Source: Microbacterium caowuchunii (GTDB lineage Bacteria > Actinomycetota > Actinomycetes > Actinomycetales > Microbacteriaceae). Taken from it: DNA of 64,000 nt. The translations under genes were made by a program, and so were the position numbers. The stretch is taken from contig NZ_CP044231.1 of the NCBI RefSeq assembly GCF_008727755.1, positions 310,001 to 374,000 on the forward strand, in the 5' to 3' direction. Every line of letters begins with the position of its first letter. Positions within the stretch are counted from its first letter, which is position 1. The notes under the pieces are model-generated. The model worked only from the letters and a program-made list of their open reading frames with translations. It was not told the DNA's origin and did no database searches. Of this stretch, positions 33,139-42,023 are shown piece by piece.

Positions 33139-33824
33139 TGCTGGCAGTACTGGCCGATCTGCTGACCATCGGCGTCGGCGTCGCCATCAGCCCGATCGCC
33201 ATCGTCACCGTGATCCTCCTGGCCACGGCCGGCAAGGGGCGCACGACCGGGACGGCGTTCGTCCTCGGCTGCTACGCGTTCGCGGTCCTCTTCCTCACGA
33301 TCCTCGTGGTCATCGGGCGGGCGGCGCGCACCGACGAGCCGGAATCCGGCGCGCACATCACGGTCGACGTCGTCGAGATCGTCCTGGGCCTGATCCTGCT
33401 CGTCCTCGCCGTCCTGCAGTGGCGCAAACGGTCCTCGCATGAACCCCCGGCCTGGATGGCGAAGCTCGACGGCCTCACCGTCGTCAACGCGTTCATCGTC
33501 GGCATGCTGATCTCGGGGCCGTTGTCCCCGAAGGACCTCCCCCTCCTCGTCGCGGCGGGGGGACGGATCTCGCAGGCCAGCCTGGCTCTCTGGGAGATCG
33601 TCGCCGTCATCCTCATCTTCAGTCTCATCGGCATCGCCGCGATCCTCGTCCCCTGGATCATCAGCGTCATCTCGCCCGGCTCGGTCGAGGCGCGGCTGAG
33701 CGGTGTCCGCACCTGGCTGATGGCCAACCACGCCGTGATCATGACCCTGCTGTTCCTCCTGCTCGGCTTCAAGCTCATCGGCGCGGGGGTCGCCGACCTC
33801 GCGACGCTCGGCGGCGGTTCGTGA
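33138..33824 (+). CDS. GAP family (Gap/Sap) membrane protein
   Basis: A 228-residue protein with six helices in two repeats, like the LysE-related GAP/Sap proteins that help mycobacteria place glycopeptidolipids or sulfolipids at the surface (LLTIGVGVAISPIAIVTVIL; MLISGPLSPKDLPLLVAAGG). A lipid or small-solute transport role is plausible. ATG overlaps the preceding TGA by one base (TGATG). Confidence 0.88.
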   Translation: MLAVLADLLTIGVGVAISPIAIVTVILLATAGKGRTTGTAFVLGCYAFAVLFLTILVVIGRAARTDEPESGAHITVDVVEIVLGLILLVLAVLQWRKRSSHEPPAWMAKLDGLTVVNAFIVGMLISGPLSPKDLPLLVAAGGRISQASLALWEIVAVILIFSLIGIAAILVPWIISVISPGSVEARLSGVRTWLMANHAVIMTLLFLLLGFKLIGAGVADLATLGGGS

Positions 33825-35485
33825 TGTCCGAACAGCTGCTCTTCCTCATCGTCCTGGCCGTCGTCATCATCGTGTTCGCGAACACGATCGCCTCGCGGGT
33901 CCGGGTCGCAGGTCCCCTCATCCTGGTCGGCATCGGTGTGGTCATCAGTCTGATCCCGGCCGTGCCCGCGCTGGCGGTGGCGCCCGAGCTGATCCTCGTG
34001 GGGGTGCTGCCGCCGCTGCTGTTCTCCGCGGCGGTCTCCGCCCCGGCGATCGAGTTCCGCAGGGACCTCAGCGCGATCGGGGGGATGTCGGTCCTCCTCG
34101 TCATCCTCAGCTCGCTCGTCCTGGGACTCTTCTTCGCCTGGGCGGTGCCCGGGTTGGGCCTCCCGCTCGGCATCGCGCTGGGCGCGATCCTGAGCCCCAC
34201 GGACGCGGTGGCCACCTCGATCGTGCGCCGGCTCGGAGTGCCGCGCCGGGTGCTCACCATCCTGGAGGGCGAGAGCCTGCTCAACGACGCCACCGCCCTG
34301 GTGACGCTGCGGACCGCGATCGCGGTGACGGCGACGAGCTTCTCCTTCGTCGCGACCCTCGGCGCATTCGTGTGGGCCGTCCTCTCCGCGATCCTCATCG
34401 GCGCCCTCGTGGGGATCGTCGCCCTTCGTCTGCGGGTGTGGACCCACAGCCCCACGGCCAACACGGCACTGGGTTTCACGGTGCCGTACCTCGCGTACCT
34501 GCCGACCGAGGCCGTGGGCGGCTCCGGGCTGGTCGCCGCCGTCGCCGCGGGCGTGGTGTGCGGGCAGGGAGCGCTGCGCTGGCTGAGCCCCGACCAGCGC
34601 ATCTCCGACAAACTCAACTGGCGCACCGTCGAGTTCATCCTCGAGGGCGCGGTCTTCCTCATCATGGGACTCGAGCTCTACGGGATCGTGCAGAACAACC
34701 TGGCCGCGGACGAGGGTCTGCTGCGGGGAGCGCTCATCGCGGGCGCCGCCTTCGTGATCCTCGTGCTGGTCCGTGCGGCCTACGTCCTGCCCATGCTCGG
34801 GCTGCACAACGCCCGCGTGCGCGGGTGGGTGCAGCGCAGGATCGACGGGGACAGCGGCAACCGCCGCGGGCCGCGGAGCTCCCAGCGCCTCGGCCGCATG
34901 CGCGCGGACATCGAGTACTACGACGCGTCACCGCTGACCTGGAAGGACAGCACCGTCATCGTCTGGGCGGGGATGCGGGGGGTCGTGACCCTCGCAGCCG
35001 CGCAGACGCTGCCCCGGGACACTCCGGAGCGCGACCTGCTGGTGTTCGTGGCCTTCCTCGTCGCCGCCGGCAGCCTCCTCATCCAGGGGCTGAGCCTCCC
35101 GCTCGTCACCAAGCTGCTGCGGCTGCCTGCCGGCCGCGCGGGAGGCACCTCGCGGGACGAGGTGCGGATGATCGGCGACGACCTGCGGGTCACGGCCGAG
35201 CAGGCGGTCGCCCGCCGGGCCGTGCTGAGGGCGGATCGGACCCCGTTCGCCGATGAGCTGTACCGCGTGCCGACATCCCACTTCTTCAGCGCGCCCGACG
35301 AGACGGAGGGAGACGACACCCCCGCATCGCTCGAGTTCGAGCTGGCGGTGGTGATGCTGATGCGGGAGAGGCTGCACGTGCTGGCGCGCTCGGGCGAGTT
35401 CAGCACGGGCGCGGCCCGGCACATGCTCGATGAACTGGACGCGTACGAGATCAGCCTGCGGCTCCACCTGGACGGCGAGGACTGA
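33824..35485 (+). CDS. CPA1-family cation:proton antiporter (NhaP type)
   Basis: A 553-residue protein: about twelve helices (residues 1-430) and a 120-residue cytoplasmic tail. The ion-binding motif SPTDAVATSIVRR and the ND motif GESLLNDATALV are intact, and WAGMRGVVTLAAAQTLP is conserved. It exchanges Na+ or K+ for H+, directly relevant to pH homeostasis beside GadB. ATG 33824 abuts the upstream TGA; GTG 33821 is an alternative. Confidence 0.94.
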   Translation: MSEQLLFLIVLAVVIIVFANTIASRVRVAGPLILVGIGVVISLIPAVPALAVAPELILVGVLPPLLFSAAVSAPAIEFRRDLSAIGGMSVLLVILSSLVLGLFFAWAVPGLGLPLGIALGAILSPTDAVATSIVRRLGVPRRVLTILEGESLLNDATALVTLRTAIAVTATSFSFVATLGAFVWAVLSAILIGALVGIVALRLRVWTHSPTANTALGFTVPYLAYLPTEAVGGSGLVAAVAAGVVCGQGALRWLSPDQRISDKLNWRTVEFILEGAVFLIMGLELYGIVQNNLAADEGLLRGALIAGAAFVILVLVRAAYVLPMLGLHNARVRGWVQRRIDGDSGNRRGPRSSQRLGRMRADIEYYDASPLTWKDSTVIVWAGMRGVVTLAAAQTLPRDTPERDLLVFVAFLVAAGSLLIQGLSLPLVTKLLRLPAGRAGGTSRDEVRMIGDDLRVTAEQAVARRAVLRADRTPFADELYRVPTSHFFSAPDETEGDDTPASLEFELAVVMLMRERLHVLARSGEFSTGAARHMLDELDAYEISLRLHLDGED

Positions 35486-35493
35486 CCGCAGCG

Positions 35494-37533
35494 ATGGCGA
35501 CGGACTCCGTGGCGGATGCGGCGCGCGGTTCCTGGATCCGTGCGCTGCTGAGGATGAAGCCGGCGCCGATCCCCTGGGACCGCGCGGTCCTGGCCGCCGT
35601 CGGCATCGCCACGCCGGTGGGCCTCGCCCTGCTGCTGGCCCCGCACGACTCCGCGCTGGTGGGTGCGGGCTCGCTCGCTTCCCTCGGCGCGATGGTCGTC
35701 TCCCTCATGGACACGGTCGCAGCCGGGATCGATCGGGTGCACCGGATGGCGCTCGCCGCCGTCCTGGCCTCGCTCGGCTTCGCGCTCGGTACCGCGGTGT
35801 ACGGACACCCGCTGCTCACCCTCATCGCCGTGATCGCCGCCGCCCTGTTCTCCGGTCTGGCCGGCACGCTCGGTGCCGCCACCTCGCGGGCGGCGCTCTA
35901 CTTCCTGATGTACGCGGTGACGGCAGCGAACGCCGACTTCGGGTTGGCCTCGCCCTGGCTCGCACCGCTCATCTTCTTCGTCGGTGCCGTCTGGCGCCTG
36001 CTGCTCACGGTGGTGTTCGCGGGGGTCGGTGGGCGTACCTTCTCACCCGAGCGCCGCGCCCTGGCGGCGGTCTACACGGCTCTTGCGGACCAGCTCCGAT
36101 CCGCGGGGACCGCGGCATCCGCCGCCGCCGGAACAGCACTGACCCAGGCGCTGAACGATGCCGAGGACACGCTCACCGCGGCTCGGACGCCCATCGTCGC
36201 CCGGGATCCGCGCTTCCAATCGCTCGTCGGCCTGCTGGACGACTCGGCGGACACGGTCGACGCGGTCATCGCCGTGTCCGAGTCGGGACGATCGCCCGAT
36301 CCTGCGGCGGCCGCGTATCTCCGCGCCGTCGCCCGGTGGTTGCGCGAGCCCACCCCGTCCGCCCCGGCCCCGCCGCCCGCGTCCCCGGTTCCGGACGCGC
36401 CCGAGGCGGAACTCCTCGCCGCGGCCCTCGCCCGCCTCGACACGGCCGTGGCGCGGGTCGCCGCCATCCCCTCCCGCGGCCGCCGGCGCGCACGCCCCGA
36501 CCCCTCCCTCCCGGAACGAGCCACGCTGCGGCAGCGGCTGCGTCGATCCCGGCGCGCTCTGGTGGCGGGGGGAGAGGCGTGGATGGCGGTACTCCGGCTC
36601 GTCCTGTGCATGGCGATCGCGCAGGGGGTGTGCCTGCTGCTGGATCTCGATCGCCCGTACCTGGTCGTGCTCACGGTCGCCCAGGTGATGAAGCCGGACT
36701 TCGGTTCCGTCTTCGCCCGCGCGGTGCAGCGCGGGACCGGGACCGTGGCCGGGGTGCTGCTCGGCTCGCTCGCGATCGCCCTCGTCCCCCTGGGCGGGTG
36801 GCAGGTGCTGCTCATCCTGCTGCTGGCCGCGGCGCTGCCCATCGCGATGCCCCGCAACTTCGCCCTGTACGCGGCGATCAGCACCCCCCTCGCCGTCATC
36901 CTCGTCGAGGTGCACGCGGGATCCCATTCCGCGCTCGTGGAGAGCCGAATGGTCGACACCCTGGTGGGATGCGCCATCGTGCTGCTCGTGGGCTATCTGC
37001 CCTGGCCGTCCACGTGGCGGGCACCGCGGCGGGTCGCCTCGGACGTGGCCGACCTCGCCCGGTCGGTGGCGCGCTACGCCGCCATCGCGCTCGGTGGCGG
37101 AGCGACCGATCCGGGGGCCGTCGCGCAGGCGCGCCGGGACACGTACCGGCGCATCTCGGATCTGCGCGTGGTGATCGACCGTTCCCGTTCCGATCCACCG
37201 GCGATCAGCCGGTCGGCGGTCGCCTGGTCCCCCGTGGTCACCGCTCTCGAGCGGATCGTCGACGCGATCACCTCCACGGCCGCCACCCTGGCCGTCGCCG
37301 GGGACACCGTGGACCGGCGGGAGGTCGTCCAGCTGACCACGGCGCTGACGGAACTCGGTCAGGCGATCGACGGCGATCACGCCCCCACGGCGACACCGCT
37401 GCCGGGCCGGGGGCCCGGAGAGGCGGTGGCGCGCCAGATCCTGCTCGCGCGGACGGCCGTCGCCACGGCCGAGGACCGGTCCCGTCCGCGCGCGGCGCAC
37501 AGAAAGGGCCGCCCGGGCCCTGCTGGGGGCTAG
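35494..37533 (+). CDS. FUSC family membrane protein
   Basis: A 679-residue protein with two hydrophobic blocks (residues about 25-185 and 360-510) separated by a helical cytoplasmic region, as in FUSC/AaeB-like proteins. Conserved segment: QVMKPDFGSVFARAVQRGTGT followed by VAGVLLGSLAIALVPLGG. AaeB-type members export aromatic acids; others have unknown roles. Last gene of the membrane operon, 8 bp after the antiporter; the terminator hairpin overlaps its stop codon. Confidence 0.88.
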   Translation: MATDSVADAARGSWIRALLRMKPAPIPWDRAVLAAVGIATPVGLALLLAPHDSALVGAGSLASLGAMVVSLMDTVAAGIDRVHRMALAAVLASLGFALGTAVYGHPLLTLIAVIAAALFSGLAGTLGAATSRAALYFLMYAVTAANADFGLASPWLAPLIFFVGAVWRLLLTVVFAGVGGRTFSPERRALAAVYTALADQLRSAGTAASAAAGTALTQALNDAEDTLTAARTPIVARDPRFQSLVGLLDDSADTVDAVIAVSESGRSPDPAAAAYLRAVARWLREPTPSAPAPPPASPVPDAPEAELLAAALARLDTAVARVAAIPSRGRRRARPDPSLPERATLRQRLRRSRRALVAGGEAWMAVLRLVLCMAIAQGVCLLLDLDRPYLVVLTVAQVMKPDFGSVFARAVQRGTGTVAGVLLGSLAIALVPLGGWQVLLILLLAAALPIAMPRNFALYAAISTPLAVILVEVHAGSHSALVESRMVDTLVGCAIVLLVGYLPWPSTWRAPRRVASDVADLARSVARYAAIALGGGATDPGAVAQARRDTYRRISDLRVVIDRSRSDPPAISRSAVAWSPVVTALERIVDAITSTAATLAVAGDTVDRREVVQLTTALTELGQAIDGDHAPTATPLPGRGPGEAVARQILLARTAVATAEDRSRPRAAHRKGRPGPAGG

Positions 37534-37545
37534 GCCCGGACGGCC
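37507..37545. terminator. Convergent terminator overlapping the FUSC stop codon
   Basis: Arms GGCCGCCCGGGCC (37507-37519) and GGCCCGGACGGCC (37533-37545) pair at 12 of 13 positions around a 13-nt loop ending in the TAG codon region. It can serve both the FUSC gene and the convergent phosphatase gene. Confidence 0.7.
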
Positions 37546-37557
37546 GGTCGAGGCGGG

Positions 37558-38349
37558 TCAGCCCGCGAGGCGCTCGCGCATCGCGGCGAGCTCATCCTCG
37601 GTGAGGCCGCCCGAGAGCAGGTATCCGGCGGCGCCGCCGAACCCGGCGTCCGTCCAGGCGAGAGCCTGCTCGATCGCGTCGGGCGGGGTCCCCGTGGCGA
37701 GGGTGCGCAGTTCCGGCGTCACCGGTATCCCGAAGGACGCGATCATGTGCAGCATCCCATCCGCCCACGGTCCCGCCAGGTTCTCCTGCGAGAACGCGTA
37801 GTCCGCCACGACGGCACTGCGCTCCACCCCCGCGGCGTCGAGCATCAGCGCGGTCGCGACACCCGTGCGGTCCTTGCCCGCCGTGCAGTGGACGAGCACC
37901 GCGGTCGGGGCGTCGTCGCGGGAGACGGAGATGAGCCGCGCCACCTGCGCGAACGCGGACGCACCGTGCTGCAGCATCCCGACGTACATGTCGCCGAGCG
38001 TCGGGATGGCCGCCATCGCCTGGGCGATCGCCTCCGGATCGGCTGAGGCGTCCGGCCCGAGGAAGCGGGCGGCCATGTCGGCCATCGCACCCTCCAGGAT
38101 CGAGAGTTCCACGACCTGGAGGGGGCGGGAGGTGGGCAGACGATCGGGAGCGGACTGCCGCTCCTCGGGCGTACGGAAGTCCACGATCACGCCGATGTCG
38201 GTGGCCGCCAGCGCCGTCAGCCCCGCGGGGGTGAGCCCGCTCAGCGCGTCCGAGCGCAACAGCACGCCCGGCTTGGATGAGCCGCCGTCCGTCAGGGGCA
38301 GGCCGCCGGTGTCGCGGAAGTTGTGGAGTCCGTCGAGCTCCGCCGGCAT
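37558..38349 (-). CDS. Tyrosine-protein phosphatase (second paralogue)
   Basis: A 263-residue phosphatase with the P-loop HCTAGKDRTG and the N-terminal NFRDTGGLPL, VLLRSDALSGLTPAGL and VIVDFRTPEER motifs. It is of the same family as the gene at 22.3 kb but clearly diverged. Start ATG 38349 is 2 bp after the HdeD-like stop, so the two are probably one operon. The target is unknown. Confidence 0.93.
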   Translation of the reverse strand: MPAELDGLHNFRDTGGLPLTDGGSSKPGVLLRSDALSGLTPAGLTALAATDIGVIVDFRTPEERQSAPDRLPTSRPLQVVELSILEGAMADMAARFLGPDASADPEAIAQAMAAIPTLGDMYVGMLQHGASAFAQVARLISVSRDDAPTAVLVHCTAGKDRTGVATALMLDAAGVERSAVVADYAFSQENLAGPWADGMLHMIASFGIPVTPELRTLATGTPPDAIEQALAWTDAGFGGAAGYLLSGGLTEDELAAMRERLAG

Positions 38350-38351
38350 GC

Positions 38352-38909
38352 TCAGCGGGCCTTCTTGCCGTAGGTGAACGCGCGGACGACGTTGACCAGG
38401 CCCAGCACGACGAGCGAGATGCCCAGCAGCCACCAGAGCACGACGGCGCCCCAGCCCGGGGAGAACAGGAGGGTGATGCCGGCGATGATCGAGATGATCG
38501 CGTAGAAGATCGCCCAGCCCTTGGGGCCCTCGCCGAGCGTCGACAGCGCGACGACGCCCTCGATGATCCACATGAACCCGACGAGGAGGCCGAGGAACAC
38601 CGCGAGCCCGACCGCGGTCTGGGAGAGGTTCATGAAGGCGATGATGCCGGCGATGATGAACAGCACCCCGAGGGCGATGTGCCCGACGCGGGCCCAGCCG
38701 CCCTTGCTCTTGCTGAAGATGCCGAGACCGGCGTAGACGAGGCCGGCGACGACGGCGTAGACGGCGATGATCGCCGTGACGACCATGGCGGTCTTGCCCG
38801 GCCAGACGAGGATCAGGACGCCGACGATCGCGGACAGGATGCCGCCGATCCCGAGGGCGATGCGGATGCCGTTGACGGCGGTCTTTTCGGGGGTCGATAC
38901 GGCGTTCAC
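38352..38909 (-). CDS. HdeD-family acid-resistance membrane protein
   Basis: A 185-residue protein with six helices in three pairs (ILSAIVGVLILVWPGKTAMVV; VAGLVYAGLGIF; VLFIIAGIIAFMNLSQT; FLGLLVGFMWIIEGVVAL; IISIIAGITLLFSPGWGAVV), the HdeD/DUF308 pattern. HdeD belongs to the acid fitness island in E. coli. The GTG start follows gaaaggacctcacc. Its location just past the gadB-membrane block supports an acid-stress theme. Confidence 0.9.
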   Translation of the reverse strand: MNAVSTPEKTAVNGIRIALGIGGILSAIVGVLILVWPGKTAMVVTAIIAVYAVVAGLVYAGLGIFSKSKGGWARVGHIALGVLFIIAGIIAFMNLSQTAVGLAVFLGLLVGFMWIIEGVVALSTLGEGPKGWAIFYAIISIIAGITLLFSPGWGAVVLWWLLGISLVVLGLVNVVRAFTYGKKAR

Positions 38910-39047
38910 GGTGAGGTCCTTTCGAGGTGGGCGTCTCCATGATGGCGATCCCGGCCGGAGGGCCAGGTCGGCTTGCCGGAAAATCACCCCGGGCGTCACC
39001 CGCGTGCTCACCTGCCGCCCGGTGCGGGCATGCCCCGCGCCAGCGCG

Positions 39048-39053
39048 TAGGCT
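39048..39053 (+). promoter_or_regulatory. Probable -10 box of the YaeQ gene
   Basis: TAGGCT lies 8 nt before the ATG at 39062, suggesting a leaderless or near-leaderless transcript. Confidence 0.45.
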
Positions 39054-39061
39054 CGAATCCC

Positions 39062-39601
39062 ATGGCCATCGGCGCAATGATCCACACGTTCGCGGTGCAG
39101 CTCGCCGATGTCGACCGCGGTGTCTACGAGGAGCTCATGCTCCGCGTGGCGCGGCATCCCTCCGAGACCGACGCCTACATGGTCACCCGCGTGCTGGCCT
39201 ACCTGCTGGAGTACGAGGAGGGCGTCTCGTTCAGCGAGGGGATCTCCCAGACCGACGAGCCGGCGGTCCTCGTGCGCGACCTGACCGGTGCGCTGACCGC
39301 CTGGATCGAGGTGGGGGCGCCGGATGCGGCGCGCCTGCACTACGGCAGCAAGCTCGCGGGCCGGGTGGCGATCTACACGCACCGGGATCCCGTGAAGGTC
39401 CTCGCGCCGCTGGCCGGCAAGCGGATCCATCGGGCCGAGTCGATCGTCCTGCACAGCTTCGACCCCGGATTCATCGACACGGCCGTCTCCGCCCTCGAGC
39501 GGCGCAACACGATGACGCTGTCGGTGACCGAGCGCCAGCTCTACCTGGAACTCAACGGCGCCAGCTCCAGTTCCGCGGTGCACGACCACCCCATCGCTTA
39601 G
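39062..39601 (+). CDS. YaeQ family protein
   Basis: A 179-residue protein with the YaeQ pattern throughout: MIHTFAVQLADVDRGVYEELMLRVARHPSE, RVLAYLLEYEEGVSFSEG, and the PD-(D/E)XK-nuclease-like core WIEVGAPDAARLHYGSKLAGRVAIYTHRD. YaeQ proteins have a nuclease-like fold and are associated with transcription anti-termination in enterobacteria; catalytic function unproven. Soluble; stand-alone gene. Confidence 0.93.
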   Translation: MAIGAMIHTFAVQLADVDRGVYEELMLRVARHPSETDAYMVTRVLAYLLEYEEGVSFSEGISQTDEPAVLVRDLTGALTAWIEVGAPDAARLHYGSKLAGRVAIYTHRDPVKVLAPLAGKRIHRAESIVLHSFDPGFIDTAVSALERRNTMTLSVTERQLYLELNGASSSSAVHDHPIA

Positions 39602-39630
39602 GAGTCGTCTCCGCCCGGGTCGGAGGGGGC

Positions 39631-39660
39631 TGGACGAATTCGGTTACTGATCAGTAACCT
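39631..39660 (+). promoter_or_regulatory. Promoter with 18-bp palindromic operator, leucine operon
   Basis: GGTTACTGATCAGTAACC (39642-39659) is a perfect palindrome of the TTACT-N4-AGTAA type bound by TetR-family repressors of acyl-CoA metabolism. The -10 TAACCT (39655-39660) overlaps its right arm, a weak -35 TGGACG is at 39631-39636, and the ATG is 6 nt after the -10, so the mRNA should be leaderless. Confidence 0.8.
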
Positions 39661-39666
39661 AGCGGG

Positions 39667-40434
39667 ATGGAAGATGCTTCCGTCCGCGACGTCGCGGACG
39701 AGCCGGGACCCGTGCGGATGCGGGTGGACGCTCGCGGCCGCGCCACGATCACCCTCCGTTCCCCGGCGACCCGGAACGCCCTGTCCGAGGAACTCCTGGC
39801 CGGGCTCGCGATGCGCCTGCGCGCTGCCGAGTCCCGTGACGATGTGCGCGTCGTGGTCCTGGACGCGGAGGGCCCGGCCTTCTGTGCGGGTGCGGATCTG
39901 CGCTCCACCGGGGGCCGGATGGAGGGGATCGTCGCGGGCATCGTGACGGCGCAGGCGCTGATCGCCGGCGGGGGGAAGCCCGTCGTCGCGCGGGTGCACG
40001 GCGCCGTCCGCGCCGGCGGGATCGGCCTCGTGGCCGCGTGCGACATCGTGGTCGCCGCGGACGACGCGCACTTCGCGCTCACCGAGGCGCGCCTGGGTCT
40101 CGCCCCGGCGGTCATCAGCCTGACGATCCTGCCCAGGATGGCGGCGCGCGCCGCTTCGGAGCTGATGCTCACCGGGCGCAGATTCGGGGCCGGGGAAGCC
40201 CGCGCCTGCGGGCTCGTCGGCCATCTCGCCCCGGCGGACGACGTCGATGCCGCCGTGGACGGGATCGTGGCCGACCTGCTGCTCGCCGAGCCGCAGGGGC
40301 TGCGGGAGACCAAAAGACTGCTCAACCGCGACCTGGTGGCCCGCATTTCGACGGAGGGCCCCGAGATGGTGCGGCTGTCCGCCGCCCTGTTCGGCACCGA
40401 CGTCGTGAGGGCCGCGACGGCGTCGTTCCGGTGA
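39667..40434 (+). CDS. Enoyl-CoA hydratase/isomerase (probable methylglutaconyl-CoA hydratase)
   Basis: A 255-residue crotonase. Oxyanion-hole segments are FCAGADLRSTGG and VHGAVRAGGIGLVAACDIVVA, followed by FALTEARLGLAPAVISL; the C-terminal helices are complete. In this operon it probably hydrates 3-methylglutaconyl-CoA to HMG-CoA (LiuC role), between the carboxylase and the lyase encoded next. ATG at the predicted transcription start; no Shine-Dalgarno. Confidence 0.93.
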   Translation: MEDASVRDVADEPGPVRMRVDARGRATITLRSPATRNALSEELLAGLAMRLRAAESRDDVRVVVLDAEGPAFCAGADLRSTGGRMEGIVAGIVTAQALIAGGGKPVVARVHGAVRAGGIGLVAACDIVVAADDAHFALTEARLGLAPAVISLTILPRMAARAASELMLTGRRFGAGEARACGLVGHLAPADDVDAAVDGIVADLLLAEPQGLRETKRLLNRDLVARISTEGPEMVRLSAALFGTDVVRAATASFR

Positions 40435-40461
40435 GCAGCGGATTCGCGAGGAGGACGGCTG

Positions 40462-42018
40462 ATGACCGAGACGATGCGGGACCTGGTCCGTGAGCTCGAG
40501 GAGCGCATGGCGGTGGTGCGCAGGGGCGGCTCGGATGCCGCGCGGGAGAAGCACCTGAGCCGCGGGAAGCTGCTGCCGCGCGACCGCGTCGACCGCCTCC
40601 TCGACCCCGGCAGTCCGTTCCTGGAGATCGCACCCCTGGCGGCGTACGGGATGTACGGCGGCGAGGTCCCGAGTGCCGGGGTCATCGCCGGAGTGGGGCT
40701 CGTGCAGGGCCGCCCGTGCATGATCGTCGCCAACGACGCCACCGTGAAGGCGGGCACCTACTACCCGCTGACCGTCAAGAAGCATCTCCGGGCGCAGGAG
40801 ATCGCCCTGCGGAACGGATTGCCTTCGCTCTACCTGGTCGATTCCGGCGGCGGATTCCTGCCCATGCAGGACGAGGTGTTCCCGGATCGGGATCACTTCG
40901 GGCGCATCTTCTACAACCAGGCGCAGATGAGCGCGCGCGGCATCCCGCAGGTATCGGCGGTCATGGGATCCTGCACCGCCGGCGGCGCCTACATCCCCGC
41001 CATGTCGGACGAGACGGTCATCGTGCGCGACCAGGGCACGATCTTCCTGGGCGGACCGCCCCTCGTGAAAGCGGCGACCGGGGAGGTCGTCACGGCGGAG
41101 GAGCTCGGCGGCGGTGACGTGCACGCCCGCACATCCGGGGTGGCCGACCATCTCGCCGAGGACGACGACGACGCCATCGACATCGTCCGTCGCATCGTCG
41201 GGACGTTCGAGCGCGGGCACGAGCCGGGGATCCGGGCGGCGGACCCGGACGAGCCGGAGGCGGACCCGGACGAGCTCTACGACATCGTGCCGACGAACCC
41301 GCGAACCCCCTACGACGTGCGTGAGGTGATCCTGCGGATCGTGGACGGCTCGCAGTTCCAGGAGTTCAAGGAGCTCTACGCGACCACCCTGGTGTGCGGC
41401 TTCGCCAGGATCTGGGGGTTCCCGGTCGGGATCGTGGCCAACAACGGCATCCTGTTCTCGGAGTCCGCGCTGAAGGGCGCCCATTTCGTCGAACTGTGCA
41501 ACCAGCGCGGCATCCCGCTGGTCTTCCTGCAGAACATCAGCGGGTTCATGGTGGGCAAGGAGTACGAGAACGCGGGCATCGCGAAGGACGGCGCGAAGCT
41601 CGTGACCGCCGTCGCCGGCTCCGTCGTCCCCACGTTCACGGTCGTGATCGGCGGCTCCTACGGAGCCGGGAACTACGGCATGTGCGGACGGGCTTACGAT
41701 CCGCGGTTCCTCTGGATGTGGCCGAACGCCCGCATCTCGATCATGGGCGGGGATCAGGCCGCCGCGGTGCTGTCGACCGTGCGCCGCGACGCCATCGAGG
41801 CGTCCGGCGGGACCTGGACCCCGGAGGAGGAGGCGGCGTTCCGCGCCCCCATCCGCGAGCAGTACGAGGAGCAGGGCTCCCCCTACTATGCGACGGCGCG
41901 GCTCTGGGACGACGGCATCATCGATCCGCTCGACACCCGGCGGGTGCTGGGGATGGGCCTGTCCATCGCCGCAGCCGTCCCCGTTCCGGCGCCCGCCTAC
42001 GGCGTCTTCCGGATGTGA
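40462..42018 (+). CDS. Acyl-CoA carboxylase beta subunit (methylcrotonyl-CoA carboxylase type)
   Basis: A 518-residue carboxyltransferase with N- and C-terminal halves. Family marks: [71 protein letters not shown] and [19 protein letters not shown], all closest to 3-methylcrotonyl-CoA carboxylase rather than propionyl-CoA carboxylase. It transfers carboxyl from biotin to methylcrotonyl-CoA in leucine degradation. It begins 27 bp after the hydratase and partners with the next gene product. Confidence 0.95.
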   Translation: MTETMRDLVRELEERMAVVRRGGSDAAREKHLSRGKLLPRDRVDRLLDPGSPFLEIAPLAAYGMYGGEVPSAGVIAGVGLVQGRPCMIVANDATVKAGTYYPLTVKKHLRAQEIALRNGLPSLYLVDSGGGFLPMQDEVFPDRDHFGRIFYNQAQMSARGIPQVSAVMGSCTAGGAYIPAMSDETVIVRDQGTIFLGGPPLVKAATGEVVTAEELGGGDVHARTSGVADHLAEDDDDAIDIVRRIVGTFERGHEPGIRAADPDEPEADPDELYDIVPTNPRTPYDVREVILRIVDGSQFQEFKELYATTLVCGFARIWGFPVGIVANNGILFSESALKGAHFVELCNQRGIPLVFLQNISGFMVGKEYENAGIAKDGAKLVTAVAGSVVPTFTVVIGGSYGAGNYGMCGRAYDPRFLWMWPNARISIMGGDQAAAVLSTVRRDAIEASGGTWTPEEEAAFRAPIREQYEEQGSPYYATARLWDDGIIDPLDTRRVLGMGLSIAAAVPVPAPAYGVFRM

Positions 42019-42023
42019 GCGCC

